A DNA stretch of 64,000 bases from Flavobacteriaceae bacterium. GTDB taxonomy: Bacteria; Bacteroidota; Bacteroidia; Flavobacteriales; Flavobacteriaceae. The translations under genes were made by a program, and so were the position numbers. Under the pieces are notes generated by a model that was not told the origin of the DNA, made no database searches, and saw only the letters and a list, made by a program, of their open reading frames with translations. The DNA lies in NCBI GenBank assembly GCA_018402205.1, contig JAGYIX010000003.1, positions 372,001-436,000 on the forward strand, written 5' to 3'. Shown here piece by piece: positions 10,130-18,332 of this stretch (position 1 is the first letter of the stretch; every line of letters begins with the position of its first letter).

Positions 10130-11506
10130 TTAATTCTTAAGCCAATTACTTGCAAAGTCACAGTCTTTTCGGGCATCATTAATCTGAATAAACGTAGCAT
10201 CTATCTGCTTAGCAATCCACTTTTCAATATTACGCCGCTCTTTATCCGACAGCGCAAGATCTTTGATCTTCACATAATCTCTAGCAAAGTCTGCCATATG
10301 CTCATTGAACCGGTTGCTCACCCGCATAATCTTAAATTTAGGCGGGCCACCACGCTGATCTTCTTCTTTTATGGGCTGTGATATTTGATCATCTCTAAGT
10401 GCTGCCACTTGGTTATAGAGCACCGGATCCATATTGGTTAATTCAAAGCGTGCACTATAATCTTGTGGATTACGCAGAACACCTCCGTCAAACTTGGTTT
10501 CTTTCTCATCTGAGAATTGGCGAGCAGCGTCTTCAAAAGTGATAGAACCTGCTAAAATCTCCGTGCGCAGGCTATCTAGCTGCTGTTTGGCCGCCTCGAC
10601 TTGATCGTTCGAAATTTCAGGAGTGAGCAATACATGTCGTAAATCGACTTCTTGACCGCGAATCTTTTCTAGTAAAATAATATGATAGCCAAAATCGGTC
10701 TCAAAAGGATCGGATATTTCGCCTTCGCGCAATGAAAAGGCTACATCTTTAAATTCCTTCACAAAAGGAGTCTCTCGATTCATAGTATAGAACCCGCCAT
10801 TACTTTTAGACCCCGGATCTTGGGAATACAACATAGCTTTTATACTAAAGCTCGCTCCATTCTCTTCTACATCTTGTTTCATTTGATCCAAGCGCTGCAC
10901 AATACGCACCTTTTCTTGTTCAGCAGGCTTAGGTTGTTTTACGATTTGAGCAATCTCTAGTTCAGCTCCAAATACAGGGCGCTTGGTGATCGGAATACTG
11001 TAAAAAAACTGTCTTACCTCTTCGGGGGTGATCTCGATCTCATCGACAATATCGCTGCGCATTCTATCGGCTAACATGCGCAACCTATTGATCTCATAAA
11101 GCTCGTCTTTAAAGGTCTGTAAATCAGATTTATTGTAAAATTCTAATACCTTCTCAACAGACCCTATTTGTCGTGCTAATTGCTGAATTTGCATATCACT
11201 GGTTTGATTCACCTCTGAATCTGACACTAATAAGCTGTCTTGAATAGCGTGATGGGCAAAAAGACGATCTTCCATTAATTTACCAAGCAACTGACATTCA
11301 GATATCTCGCCTAAATCTCCCCCTTGATTCTCAATATCGGCCTTGAGTTTCTCTACATCTGAGTCTAGAATAACAAAGTCGCCGATTACCGAAACCACTC
11401 CGTCAATTTTAATGCGTTTTACTGAAGACGTTCCTTGTGCGAAAAAGGGTTGGTTAGCTGCTAGAAATAACGCTAGGAGAAAAATAATTCTATTCATAAG
11501 TTTCAT
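10130..11506 (-). CDS. Periplasmic PpiC-type peptidyl-prolyl isomerase, SurA-like
   Basis: A predicted outer-membrane-protein chaperone and isomerase. It has a signal peptide (MKLMNRIIFLLALFLAANQP), a SurA-N-like helical region (residues 40-160), a first parvulin-type domain at about 170-290 with FSLREGEISDPFETDFGYHI, and a second at about 290-400 with LRHVLLTPEIS and FARQFSDE-like sequence. I place the start at the ATG at 11506 rather than the longer frame start at 11530, because the signal peptide then begins properly; the ATG at 11497 is also possible. It overlaps the end of the upstream lipoprotein gene, also SurA-like, so the two probably form an operon. Confidence 0.88.
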   Translation of the reverse strand: MKLMNRIIFLLALFLAANQPFFAQGTSSVKRIKIDGVVSVIGDFVILDSDVEKLKADIENQGGDLGEISECQLLGKLMEDRLFAHHAIQDSLLVSDSEVNQTSDMQIQQLARQIGSVEKVLEFYNKSDLQTFKDELYEINRLRMLADRMRSDIVDEIEITPEEVRQFFYSIPITKRPVFGAELEIAQIVKQPKPAEQEKVRIVQRLDQMKQDVEENGASFSIKAMLYSQDPGSKSNGGFYTMNRETPFVKEFKDVAFSLREGEISDPFETDFGYHIILLEKIRGQEVDLRHVLLTPEISNDQVEAAKQQLDSLRTEILAGSITFEDAARQFSDEKETKFDGGVLRNPQDYSARFELTNMDPVLYNQVAALRDDQISQPIKEEDQRGGPPKFKIMRVSNRFNEHMADFARDYVKIKDLALSDKERRNIEKWIAKQIDATFIQINDARKDCDFASNWLKN

Positions 11507-12362
11507 AGTTTTTTTTTCGGATGGCTTCACTGACCATGTCTTGCTTTTGGCGCTCTAGACGGTCAAATCGCTTTCTATTTTGTATAATTTGCTTTAACTC
11601 AATTTGCGCAAAGGCATAAGGTGCAATATCGCCTTTTTTTCGGGTATCTAAGACCTGACCAAAGTAAAAACCAGTACTATCGCGTATATCAAAAAACTGA
11701 TAGTCTTGTAGATAGTTGGTTATATTTTGATAGGTTATAGGGTTGATTCTCTTGGCAATAGCTGAGCTTTTTAGCCAAACTGAATCGTTGAGTTGTATCT
11801 CTTTTAAATAATTATGAACCCCTAGTGAATCAATAAAACGCTGGTCTTCTTTATTGTAACGCTTAAAGCGGTTCATTACCTCATCTGGTTTTGTGTAGGT
11901 GGCATTTAAGGCGATGTATCTGAGCTTTACTATGTCTTGGTCTAGTCGCATGCTCTGCTGTTCTCTGTCGTATAGTGCCTGCAGCTCATTTTCTCCAATT
12001 AATGTATCGGCCGGGTTAAACGATATAAGGTCAAAGTACGATTTGGTATAAAGATCGATGCGGTAATTCTCCACAAGCTGATCCAGCTTCCACTGCACCT
12101 CTTCAGGCAAATTGTCAAGGGTATTCTGAACCATCAATTGCTTTATTGCCCAATCTTGAATAAATTGGTTTTTGGCTTCTTTAATCGCTTGACTATCTAA
12201 CAGATAGTTGAAATTAGGTAAATCTGCAGCGTACAAAAAAGAGCGGCCAACACGGGCAACAGCCTCTTTGTTAGGCTCTGTAGTTACAAATAGATCGCAT
12301 GCATGCAGAGTAAGGAGCCCTGTAAAAGCGAAAAAAAATCTTATGTATGCTTTGAAACGCAT
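11490..12362 (-). CDS. Lipoprotein related to PpiC/SurA chaperones, no clear catalytic domain
   Basis: A 290-residue predicted lipoprotein. The ATG at 12362 gives MRFKAYIRFFFAFTGLLTLHAC, with Cys22 as the lipidation site; the frame extends 19 codons further but those do not look coding. The mature part is rich in charged helices (IKEAKNQFIQDWAIKQLMVQ; ENELQALYDREQQSMRLDQD), like the N-terminal chaperone region of SurA, but I see no parvulin core motif. It immediately precedes the two-domain PpiC gene, suggesting a paired envelope-protein folding role. That role is inference. Confidence 0.75.
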   Translation of the reverse strand: MRFKAYIRFFFAFTGLLTLHACDLFVTTEPNKEAVARVGRSFLYAADLPNFNYLLDSQAIKEAKNQFIQDWAIKQLMVQNTLDNLPEEVQWKLDQLVENYRIDLYTKSYFDLISFNPADTLIGENELQALYDREQQSMRLDQDIVKLRYIALNATYTKPDEVMNRFKRYNKEDQRFIDSLGVHNYLKEIQLNDSVWLKSSAIAKRINPITYQNITNYLQDYQFFDIRDSTGFYFGQVLDTRKKGDIAPYAFAQIELKQIIQNRKRFDRLERQKQDMVSEAIRKKNYETYE

Positions 12363-12442
12363 GTCCCAAAAATAGCACAAACTAGGGGTTCTACTTACCT
12401 TTGCCTTTGCACTTAACACAATTTTCGCAACTCATCTATGGT

Positions 12443-12688
12443 ATGAGCCCTTTAAAATCTATTCAGTTATTTTGGGACTTTAGAGGTCCAGACGCACAGC
12501 ACACCTCAAAACACTTTGAGCAGCACCTATTACAATTTTTAAAGACATACGCAGACAGAAAAGAACTCAATTGTGTTGAAATTATTCAGAACCAAGAGTT
12601 TTGGTACAGTTGCTCTCTAACCATAGAGGAACCACAACTTTCAGCTCTTAAAACCACGCTCAAGCCGCATAGAGGAATCTACCTATAA
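12443..12688 (+). CDS. Conserved hypothetical small protein
   Basis: About 81 residues from the ATG at 12443 (MSPLKSIQLFWDFRGPDAQH). It is soluble, with no signal or membrane segment, and has alternating strand/helix character. The opening IQLFWDFRG and closing KPHRGIYL look like conserved ends of a short Bacteroidota family that I cannot name. It is the only plus-strand gene in a long minus-strand stretch. It diverges from the lipoprotein gene and converges on rimO, whose stop it overlaps by 6 bp. Function unknown. Confidence 0.6.
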   Translation: MSPLKSIQLFWDFRGPDAQHTSKHFEQHLLQFLKTYADRKELNCVEIIQNQEFWYSCSLTIEEPQLSALKTTLKPHRGIYL

Positions 12689-13993
12689 GCCTTCAACCAC
12701 CGTTCCGTATAAGTCAAAATCACTGGCCTCAGCAATTTCAACATAGACGAAAGACCCCACTGTAAGAAAAATTTTTTCGGCATCAATCAGAACGGTATTA
12801 TCTACATCTGGAGAATCAAACTCGGTACGGGCAACAAAGTAGCCGTCTTCATACCTATCTACTATACACTTAAAGCGTTTGCCAATCTTTTCTTGATTAA
12901 GTTCCCATGAAATTTGAGACTGTAATTCCATAATCTCAGCAGCTCTGCGTTCTTTTTCATCTTGATCTACATCATCGATAAGGGCATAGGCGTGCGTATT
13001 TTCTTCATGTGAATACGTGAAACATCCTAATCGGTCAAAGCGCGTTTCTTTTACCCAAGCCTTTAGCTCTTCGAAAGCAGCCTGGTCTTCTCCAGGATAG
13101 CCTACAATGAGTGTAGTACGAATAGCCATACCAGGTACTTTTTCTCTGAATTGAGCAATAAGGGTATCGGTTTTATTATGAGTAGTTCCGCGGCGCATGC
13201 TCTTCAAAACCCTATCTGAAATGTGCTGTAAAGGAATATCAATGTAGTTACATACCTTGGGTTCATCGCGAATAACTTCTAATACTTCTTCTGGAAATCC
13301 GGTCGGAAAAGCGTAATGCAGTCGAATCCACTCTATGCCTTCAACGGCCACCAAGGCCTTTAGCAGAGCTGCTAATTCTCTTTTCTTGTAAATATCTAGA
13401 CCGTAATAGGTCAAATCTTGAGCGATTAAAATAAGCTCTTTTACCCCTTTTGAGGCGAGTATTTGCGCCTCTCTCACCAGATCCTCTATGGGCTTAGATT
13501 TATGTTTTCCGCGCATGAGCGGAATAGCACAAAACGAGCAAGGCCGATCACATCCCTCAGAAATCTTCAAATAAGCGTAATGGGTAGGAGTACTCATAAC
13601 ACGTTCTCCTAGCAGTTCGTGTTTATAATCGGCGCCTAACTCTTTCAATAAATGCCTGAGATGCTGCGTTCCGAAATAACGATCAACATCAGGTATTTCT
13701 TTCTCCAAGTCTTCCTGGTAGCGCTCACTTAAGCAACCCGTTACATATACCTTTTCTACTAAACCCTTTTGCTTTTGATCGACAAAATGCAGAATAGTAT
13801 CAATACTTTCTTGCTTAGCGTTGGCGATAAATCCGCAGGTATTAATAACAACTACTTCGCCGGAGCCTTCGTGAACCACTTCTTTACCTGAGGCCTTTAA
13901 TTGCCCACTAAGAACCTCAGAATCGTACAAGTTCTTGCTGCACCCTAAGGTGACTACATTGATAGTCTTCGACTTAATTGATTTGGTTCTCAT
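12683..13993 (-). CDS. rimO: Ribosomal protein S12 methylthiotransferase
   Basis: Radical-SAM enzyme that methylthiolates an aspartate of ribosomal protein S12. The N-terminal UPF0004 domain supplies cysteines C18, C53 and C87 for the auxiliary cluster. The radical SAM motif CDRPCSFC gives C148, C152 and C155. The C-terminal TRAM domain starts near residue 370. The 436-residue length is standard, and RimO is favoured over MiaB by the SEGCDRPCSFCAIP block and overall form. It lies 8 nt after ftsY, in the same order as in many flavobacteria (rpmB-rpmG-DUF4295-ftsY-rimO). Confidence 0.93.
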   Translation of the reverse strand: MRTKSIKSKTINVVTLGCSKNLYDSEVLSGQLKASGKEVVHEGSGEVVVINTCGFIANAKQESIDTILHFVDQKQKGLVEKVYVTGCLSERYQEDLEKEIPDVDRYFGTQHLRHLLKELGADYKHELLGERVMSTPTHYAYLKISEGCDRPCSFCAIPLMRGKHKSKPIEDLVREAQILASKGVKELILIAQDLTYYGLDIYKKRELAALLKALVAVEGIEWIRLHYAFPTGFPEEVLEVIRDEPKVCNYIDIPLQHISDRVLKSMRRGTTHNKTDTLIAQFREKVPGMAIRTTLIVGYPGEDQAAFEELKAWVKETRFDRLGCFTYSHEENTHAYALIDDVDQDEKERRAAEIMELQSQISWELNQEKIGKRFKCIVDRYEDGYFVARTEFDSPDVDNTVLIDAEKIFLTVGSFVYVEIAEASDFDLYGTVVEGL

Positions 13994-14001
13994 AGATATA
14001 A

Positions 14002-14941
14002 TTAGTCAAAAAGGGCGTCGACAAAGGCCTCTTTATCAAATACGCGTAAGTCTTCTATTCCTTCACCAAGCCCAATAAAACGAACCGGAATGGTAAACTG
14101 ATCTGAAATGCCTAAAACTACACCGCCTTTGGCCGAGCCGTCAAGTTTAGTAACAGTCAATGAATTGACCTCTGTGGCTGCAGTAAATTGTCGAGCCTGC
14201 TCAAAAGCATTTTGCCCTGTAGAACCGTCAAGTACCAGCATCACTTCATGAGGAGCATTCTCTAAAACCTTGCCCATGACCCGCTTAATTTTGGTAAGCT
14301 CATTCATAAGGTTCACCTTATTATGTAATCTTCCTGCGGTATCTACAAACAGCACATCTACTTCTTCTTTCAGAGCTCGAATCACTGATTCATAAGCTAC
14401 AGAAGCCGGATCGGCCCCTTCTTGCATACGCACCAAAGGAACCTTGGCTCTGATCGGCCCATACCTGAAGTTGATCAACAGCTGCGGCCCTAAAGGTATC
14501 GGCAGCACCTACCATGACCTTTTTGCCTTCTTGGGTGAGCTGATGTGCAAGTTTTCCGATAGTGGTGGTCTTGCCCACGCCATTCACCCCGACTACTAAC
14601 ACTACATACGGAGTTGAATCCCCTTGAAACCCTTGTTTACTTGAAGCGCTGAGTAACCCCTTAATCTCCTCTTTGAGAAGTCTTTGAAGATCTTCCGTCC
14701 CCAAGTATTTATCTTGAGCTACACGCCCCTCTATGCGTTCTATGATCTTTAGCGTGGTATGCACACCTACATCAGAGGCGATGAGCAGTTCTTCAACCGC
14801 ATCGAGAGTTTCGACATCAACCGTAGAACGACCAGCTACAGCTACAGCCAATTTGGAGAAGAAACTTTTCTTAGTCTTATCTAGACCCTCAGAAAGCTTC
14901 TCGGGCTCTTGTTTTTTCTTAAATGCATCCAACCAACCCAT
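14002..14941 (-). CDS. ftsY: Signal recognition particle receptor, frame broken by a 1-nt insertion
   Basis: SRP receptor GTPase that docks ribosome-SRP complexes at the inner membrane. The N domain is at the start, followed by the G1 loop [10 protein letters not shown] and the [16 protein letters not shown] block. At that point the frame runs into unrelated residues. Removing one base (the G at 14452 on the plus strand) gives [21 protein letters not shown], exactly the family sequence, then DTAGRLH and [10 protein letters not shown] to 14002. The merged length of about 313 residues fits flavobacterial FtsY, which lacks the long acidic A domain. As FtsY is normally essential, an artefact is the better explanation. 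Confidence 0.93.
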
Positions 14942-14973
14942 AGTACAAATCTATATGTTCAAGCCATAAAAAA

Positions 14974-14996
14974 AGCCGCTGAACGCGGCTTTTTTC
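14974..14996. terminator. Bidirectional-looking hairpin between DUF4295 and ftsY
   Basis: AGCCGC (14974-14979) pairs with GCGGCT (14985-14990), with an A run on one side and Ts on the other. On the minus strand it lies between the DUF4295 stop and the ftsY start, and could terminate or attenuate read-through into ftsY. Confidence 0.65.
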
Positions 14997-15013
14997 AAAA
15001 CATTTATAGATGT

Positions 15014-15166
15014 TTATTTACTATCTAACCACCCTTTTACCACCTCAGGAGCCATCACCGACTCTACAAAAGTGTAGGCTCCAGTTTTCGGAGAACGCAC
15101 CATTTTGATCGCTTTGGTTAATCTTTTTGAACTAGTCTGTAAGGATGCAACTGTTTTTTTTGCCAT
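15014..15166 (-). CDS. DUF4295 small basic protein
   Basis: A 50-residue lysine-rich protein beginning MAKKTVASLQTSSKRLTKAI and ending VVKGWLDSK. It lies 1 nt after rpmG. This short family is characteristically found directly after rpmB-rpmG in Bacteroidota and is thought to be ribosome-associated, which its size and charge support, but the role is not established. The segment RSPKTGAYTFVESVMAPE matches the family pattern as I remember it. Confidence 0.88.
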   Translation of the reverse strand: MAKKTVASLQTSSKRLTKAIKMVRSPKTGAYTFVESVMAPEVVKGWLDSK

Positions 15167-15167
15167 G

Positions 15168-15350
15168 TTACTTAATTTCTTTGTGAACAGTCATTTTCTT
15201 AAGAATAGGATTGAATTTCTTCATCTCTAAACGATCAGGAGTATTTTTCTTATTCTTAGTAGTAATATAACGAGAAGTTCCTGACATACCTGATGTTTTG
15301 TGCTCTGTGCACTCTAGGATTACCTGAACTCTATTTCCTTTTTTGGCCAT
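15168..15350 (-). CDS. rpmG: Ribosomal protein L33
   Basis: A 60-residue large-subunit protein starting [18 protein letters not shown] and ending [11 protein letters not shown], the usual L33 frame. It is a version without the CxxC zinc pairs: only one cysteine (ECTEHK) is present. It lies between rpmB and the DUF4295 gene in a tight ribosomal mini-operon. Confidence 0.95.
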   Translation of the reverse strand: MAKKGNRVQVILECTEHKTSGMSGTSRYITTKNKKNTPDRLEMKKFNPILKKMTVHKEIK

Positions 15351-15364
15351 CGCGAACTAACGAT

Positions 15365-15601
15365 TTATTTAATGAAACCTTTTTCTCTAGACTCTTTTAA
15401 AACCTCAGAGATACCTTTTTTATCAATAACCTTGATCCCCTTAGATGAAACATTCAGGGTAATCCATTTATCCTCTTCAGGAACATAAAAACGCTTCTTA
15501 CTTATATTCACATCAAAACGACGCTTGGTTTTGTTGATAGAGAACGAAACGTTGTTACCGAACATCACTTTTTTTCCAGTAACCTCACAGATCTTTGACA
15601 T
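15365..15601 (-). CDS. rpmB: Ribosomal protein L28
   Basis: A 78-residue large-subunit protein starting MSKICEVTGKKVMFGNNVS, with the typical NKTKRRFDVNI and FYVPEEDKWITLNVSSKGIK blocks. It is the first gene of rpmB-rpmG-DUF4295, with a good promoter 33-63 nt upstream. As in many Bacteroidota, the usual N-terminal zinc cysteines are not fully kept (only C5). Confidence 0.95.
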   Translation of the reverse strand: MSKICEVTGKKVMFGNNVSFSINKTKRRFDVNISKKRFYVPEEDKWITLNVSSKGIKVIDKKGISEVLKESREKGFIK

Positions 15602-15633
15602 TGTATGGGCGTTTTACCTGATTTTAGAGTGTG

Positions 15634-15664
15634 CAAATGTAGTAGTTTTATTGATTTTGACCAA
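15634..15664 (-). promoter_or_regulatory. Bacteroidetes-type promoter for rpmB-rpmG
   Basis: On the minus strand TTG (plus positions 15662-15664), a 20-nt spacer, then TACATTTG (15634-15641), 32 nt before the rpmB start. It matches the TTG / TAnnTTTG consensus. Confidence 0.7.
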
Positions 15665-15675
15665 GTACCATACAT

Positions 15676-16917
15676 TTATTTTATAATTTCTCTGTAAAGC
15701 ATTTCTAGTGCTTTCAAGCTGGCCTTTTCGATGACGCGCTCTCTTAGATTGCCAAACATAAATTTTTGCGCATAGGTGCGCGCTTCAGTGCTGATGCCGA
15801 TGAACACAGTGCCAATAGGCTCGTCTGAATCGCCTTTTGAAGGACCCGCATTACCGGTGGTCGAAACCGCCACAGAACAACCGGTTTTAAGCCTAGTATT
15901 TAGTGCCATTGCCTCAGCCACCTCGGCGCTAACGGTTGAATAAGAGCTTATTAAAGTGGCGTCTATGTCTAACAAACCTATCTTTTGAGCTGTTTGATAA
16001 GGCACAAAGCCTGCAGTAAACACCGAAGAAGCTCCAGGAATTTCGGTGATCGCCGCTGCTATTTGTCCTCCCGTGCAACTCTCACAACTAGCAATAGTCA
16101 TGTTTGCATATTTAGCAGCTTTAAGCACTTGAACAGCCAATCCACCGTCTTCTTCATCCCCAAAATAAATATCTCTGATACGCGATACGAGCATGTCGCC
16201 ATAATGGGCTAAAAGTTCTTTAACCTTGCTTTCAGAGGTATGTTTAGCCAAAAGACGCAAACGCACCCTTCCAAAATTAGGCAAGTATGATAATGACAAT
16301 TCAGCCGGAAGCTCCTCTTCAATAGAGGCTATTCGCTCAGCTATGGCGCTTTCACCTAATCCGTAGGTCATTAAGGTTCTGTACCGTATTATGAGCGAGC
16401 TCATCGATTTTAGGCGATTGAGCACTACCGTTTCCATAAGGTGCTGCATTTCACGCGGAACACCTGGCAAAAATATAGCAGTAACCCCAAGATGATTAAA
16501 CCACATTCCAGAGGCGGTACCTACTTCATTTTTGAGTACTTCGGCCTTCTTAGGAAGCAGTGCCTGGGTGCGATTAGCCGGACGAATGGGGGTTTGAATA
16601 TAGGTGTCAAATAAAAACTCAATGTGAGCTAGCACCTCTGGGTCTTCTTCTAATTGATCGTCGTAAAAGGCGCATAAAGACTCTTTCGTTACATCGTCTT
16701 TGGTTGGGCCTAAACCCCCCGTTACCAGCAACAGATTGGCGCGCGAATGGGCCATAGTTAAAGCTTCTATTATCGCTTCTTTGGTGTCTGCACTGACCGA
16801 GATATAGGCTACTTCAAGCCCAATTTTATTGAGTTGCTTTGCCAAATAGGCCGCATTGGTATTAACCACCTGACCGATTAGTAACTCGTCGCCTATACTG
16901 AGCAATTCGACTTTCAT
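15676..16917 (-). CDS. cinA: CinA-family protein (competence/damage-inducible; NMN amidohydrolase domain)
   Basis: A two-domain protein of 413 residues. The N-terminal molybdopterin-binding-like domain starts MKVELLSIGDELLIGQVVNT and includes TGGLGPTKDDVTKE. The C-terminal CinA domain (about residues 255-410) has ASCESCTGGQIAAAIT and STTGNAGPSKGDSDEPIGTV, the nucleotide-amidase region that recycles nicotinamide mononucleotide in characterised members. The ADP-ribose pyrophosphatase function of the N-domain is known in some relatives but not shown here. It is followed 10 nt upstream on the strand by the FAH-family gene, probably co-transcribed. Confidence 0.92.
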   Translation of the reverse strand: MKVELLSIGDELLIGQVVNTNAAYLAKQLNKIGLEVAYISVSADTKEAIIEALTMAHSRANLLLVTGGLGPTKDDVTKESLCAFYDDQLEEDPEVLAHIEFLFDTYIQTPIRPANRTQALLPKKAEVLKNEVGTASGMWFNHLGVTAIFLPGVPREMQHLMETVVLNRLKSMSSLIIRYRTLMTYGLGESAIAERIASIEEELPAELSLSYLPNFGRVRLRLLAKHTSESKVKELLAHYGDMLVSRIRDIYFGDEEDGGLAVQVLKAAKYANMTIASCESCTGGQIAAAITEIPGASSVFTAGFVPYQTAQKIGLLDIDATLISSYSTVSAEVAEAMALNTRLKTGCSVAVSTTGNAGPSKGDSDEPIGTVFIGISTEARTYAQKFMFGNLRERVIEKASLKALEMLYREIIK

Positions 16918-16927
16918 AGCTCGGGGT

Positions 16928-17539
16928 CTATAACACCTTTAGATCAAAAAATGGCTCACACTCGACAAAACCTTCTAGATAGTCACCCGAGACTACCGCA
17001 CCAACTCCAGCTGGGGTTCCGGTGAAAATAATGTCTCCTTTTTTTAACGTAAAGAAAGACGAAACATAGGCGATTAGCTCGTCTATTTTCCACAGCATCA
17101 GCGAGGTACTCGCCTGTTGAACTACCTCTCCATTCTTTTGAAGGCTAAAGGTCAAATCGTCCATGGATGCGTATTGGCTTTTTGAAACCCATTTTCCGAT
17201 AACCGCCGATCCGTCAAAGGCCTTGGCCTTTTCCCACGGAAGTCCTTTTTGCTTTAATTGATCTTGAAGGTCTCTCGCCGTAAAATCAATTCCAAGACTC
17301 ACCTCATCGTAATACTTATGGGCAAACTCCTTGGCAATATGCTTACCTACCTTGTGAATTTTCACCAGTATTTCTACCTCGTAATGCAGCGACCCTGTGA
17401 ACTCTGGAATATAGAACTCTTGATCTTTAGGCAGAATTGCAGAGTCGGGCTTCATAAAAATCACCGGGTCTTTTGGGCGCTCATTGGCGAGTTCTTCGAT
17501 GTGTGCCGTGTAGTTTCTGCCTATGCAAATGAGTTTCAT
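16928..17539 (-). CDS. Fumarylacetoacetate hydrolase-family protein
   Basis: A 203-residue single FAH domain. The opening MKLICIGRNYTAHIEELAN, the metal-ligand region SLHYEVEILVKI, and the later ILTFTGTPAGVGAV-like sequence (IIFTGTPAGVGAVVSGD) identify the family. Short members such as this often act as acylpyruvate hydrolases or oxaloacetate decarboxylases; which applies cannot be told from sequence alone. It lies between the exonuclease and cinA with short gaps in a consistent minus-strand run. Confidence 0.88.
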   Translation of the reverse strand: MKLICIGRNYTAHIEELANERPKDPVIFMKPDSAILPKDQEFYIPEFTGSLHYEVEILVKIHKVGKHIAKEFAHKYYDEVSLGIDFTARDLQDQLKQKGLPWEKAKAFDGSAVIGKWVSKSQYASMDDLTFSLQKNGEVVQQASTSLMLWKIDELIAYVSSFFTLKKGDIIFTGTPAGVGAVVSGDYLEGFVECEPFFDLKVL

Positions 17540-17550
17540 GCCTCTAAAAT

Positions 17551-18312
17551 TTAAAAGGTACCCAATTTTATCTGTGTCAATACTTTTTTAGTATACAGCG
17601 GAAAGTCTGCATTTAAGATCCATCCGAAATAGCCGGGCTCATTTTCGAGTACCACCCTTACCTTAGCTCCTTTGTGCTTGCCAAAATTAAAGATTGGATC
17701 TCCGTCTTCATCTAGGGCCAGCTGACCTGCGAAATCAACGCGATCACGTCTAGCAGTAAACTCAGCCAATTCAGCTACCGTGCTAGGCAAGTCGCTGTAT
17801 CGCTCAAGCTGAGCCAATAAGACCTCGTAAGTGGCTAGCGTATCGGCTTCGGCCGAATGGGCGTTCTCGAGCTGTTTACCGCAATAAAAGGCGTAAGCAG
17901 CAGCAAGCGTACGCTGTTCCATTTTGTGAAAGATGGTCTGCACGTCTACCGATTGCATTTTCTTGAGGTCAACATCGATTCCCGCCCTTAAAAACTCTTC
18001 TACCAATAGTGGAATATCAAACCGATCGCAATTAAACCCAGAGAGATCACTGTCTTTGATAAGGTCGTAAATGGTCTTTGAAAGCGCCTTAAAGGTGGGC
18101 TCATTAACCACTTTTTCGTTAGAAATTCCGTGTACGGCAACCACTTCAGCCGGAATCTCTATTTCAGGATTCACCAGCCAGGTAAACTGCTGTCGATTGC
18201 CATTTTGAAAAACCTTTAAAATCGCAATTTCAACGATACGGTCTTTTACAATATTGGTTCCGGTGGTTTCTAAATCAAAGAAACAGATAGGTTTTTTTAG
18301 TTCAAGCGCCAT
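17551..18312 (-). CDS. 3'-5' exonuclease, DnaQ/DEDDh family
   Basis: A 253-residue protein related to the proofreading subunit of DNA polymerase III. Exo I is FFDLETTGT (D13, E15), Exo II is FNCDRFDIPLL, and Exo III is HSAEADTLATYEVL with the DEDDh histidine. The C-terminal part (from about residue 180) carries DEDGDPIFNFGKHKGAKVRV and GYFGWILNADFP, a short domain often found C-terminal in bacterial exonucleases of this type. It could be a general repair or RNA-processing nuclease rather than the replicative epsilon subunit. Confidence 0.88.
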   Translation of the reverse strand: MALELKKPICFFDLETTGTNIVKDRIVEIAILKVFQNGNRQQFTWLVNPEIEIPAEVVAVHGISNEKVVNEPTFKALSKTIYDLIKDSDLSGFNCDRFDIPLLVEEFLRAGIDVDLKKMQSVDVQTIFHKMEQRTLAAAYAFYCGKQLENAHSAEADTLATYEVLLAQLERYSDLPSTVAELAEFTARRDRVDFAGQLALDEDGDPIFNFGKHKGAKVRVVLENEPGYFGWILNADFPLYTKKVLTQIKLGTF

Positions 18313-18332
18313 AGGTTTTCTACTGTTTTAAC

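Noticed and set aside
14390-14508. Programmed frameshift in ftsY
   Set aside because: No slippery heptamer or following pseudoknot was seen, and ftsY is not known for recoding. The same kind of break occurs in eight unrelated genes.
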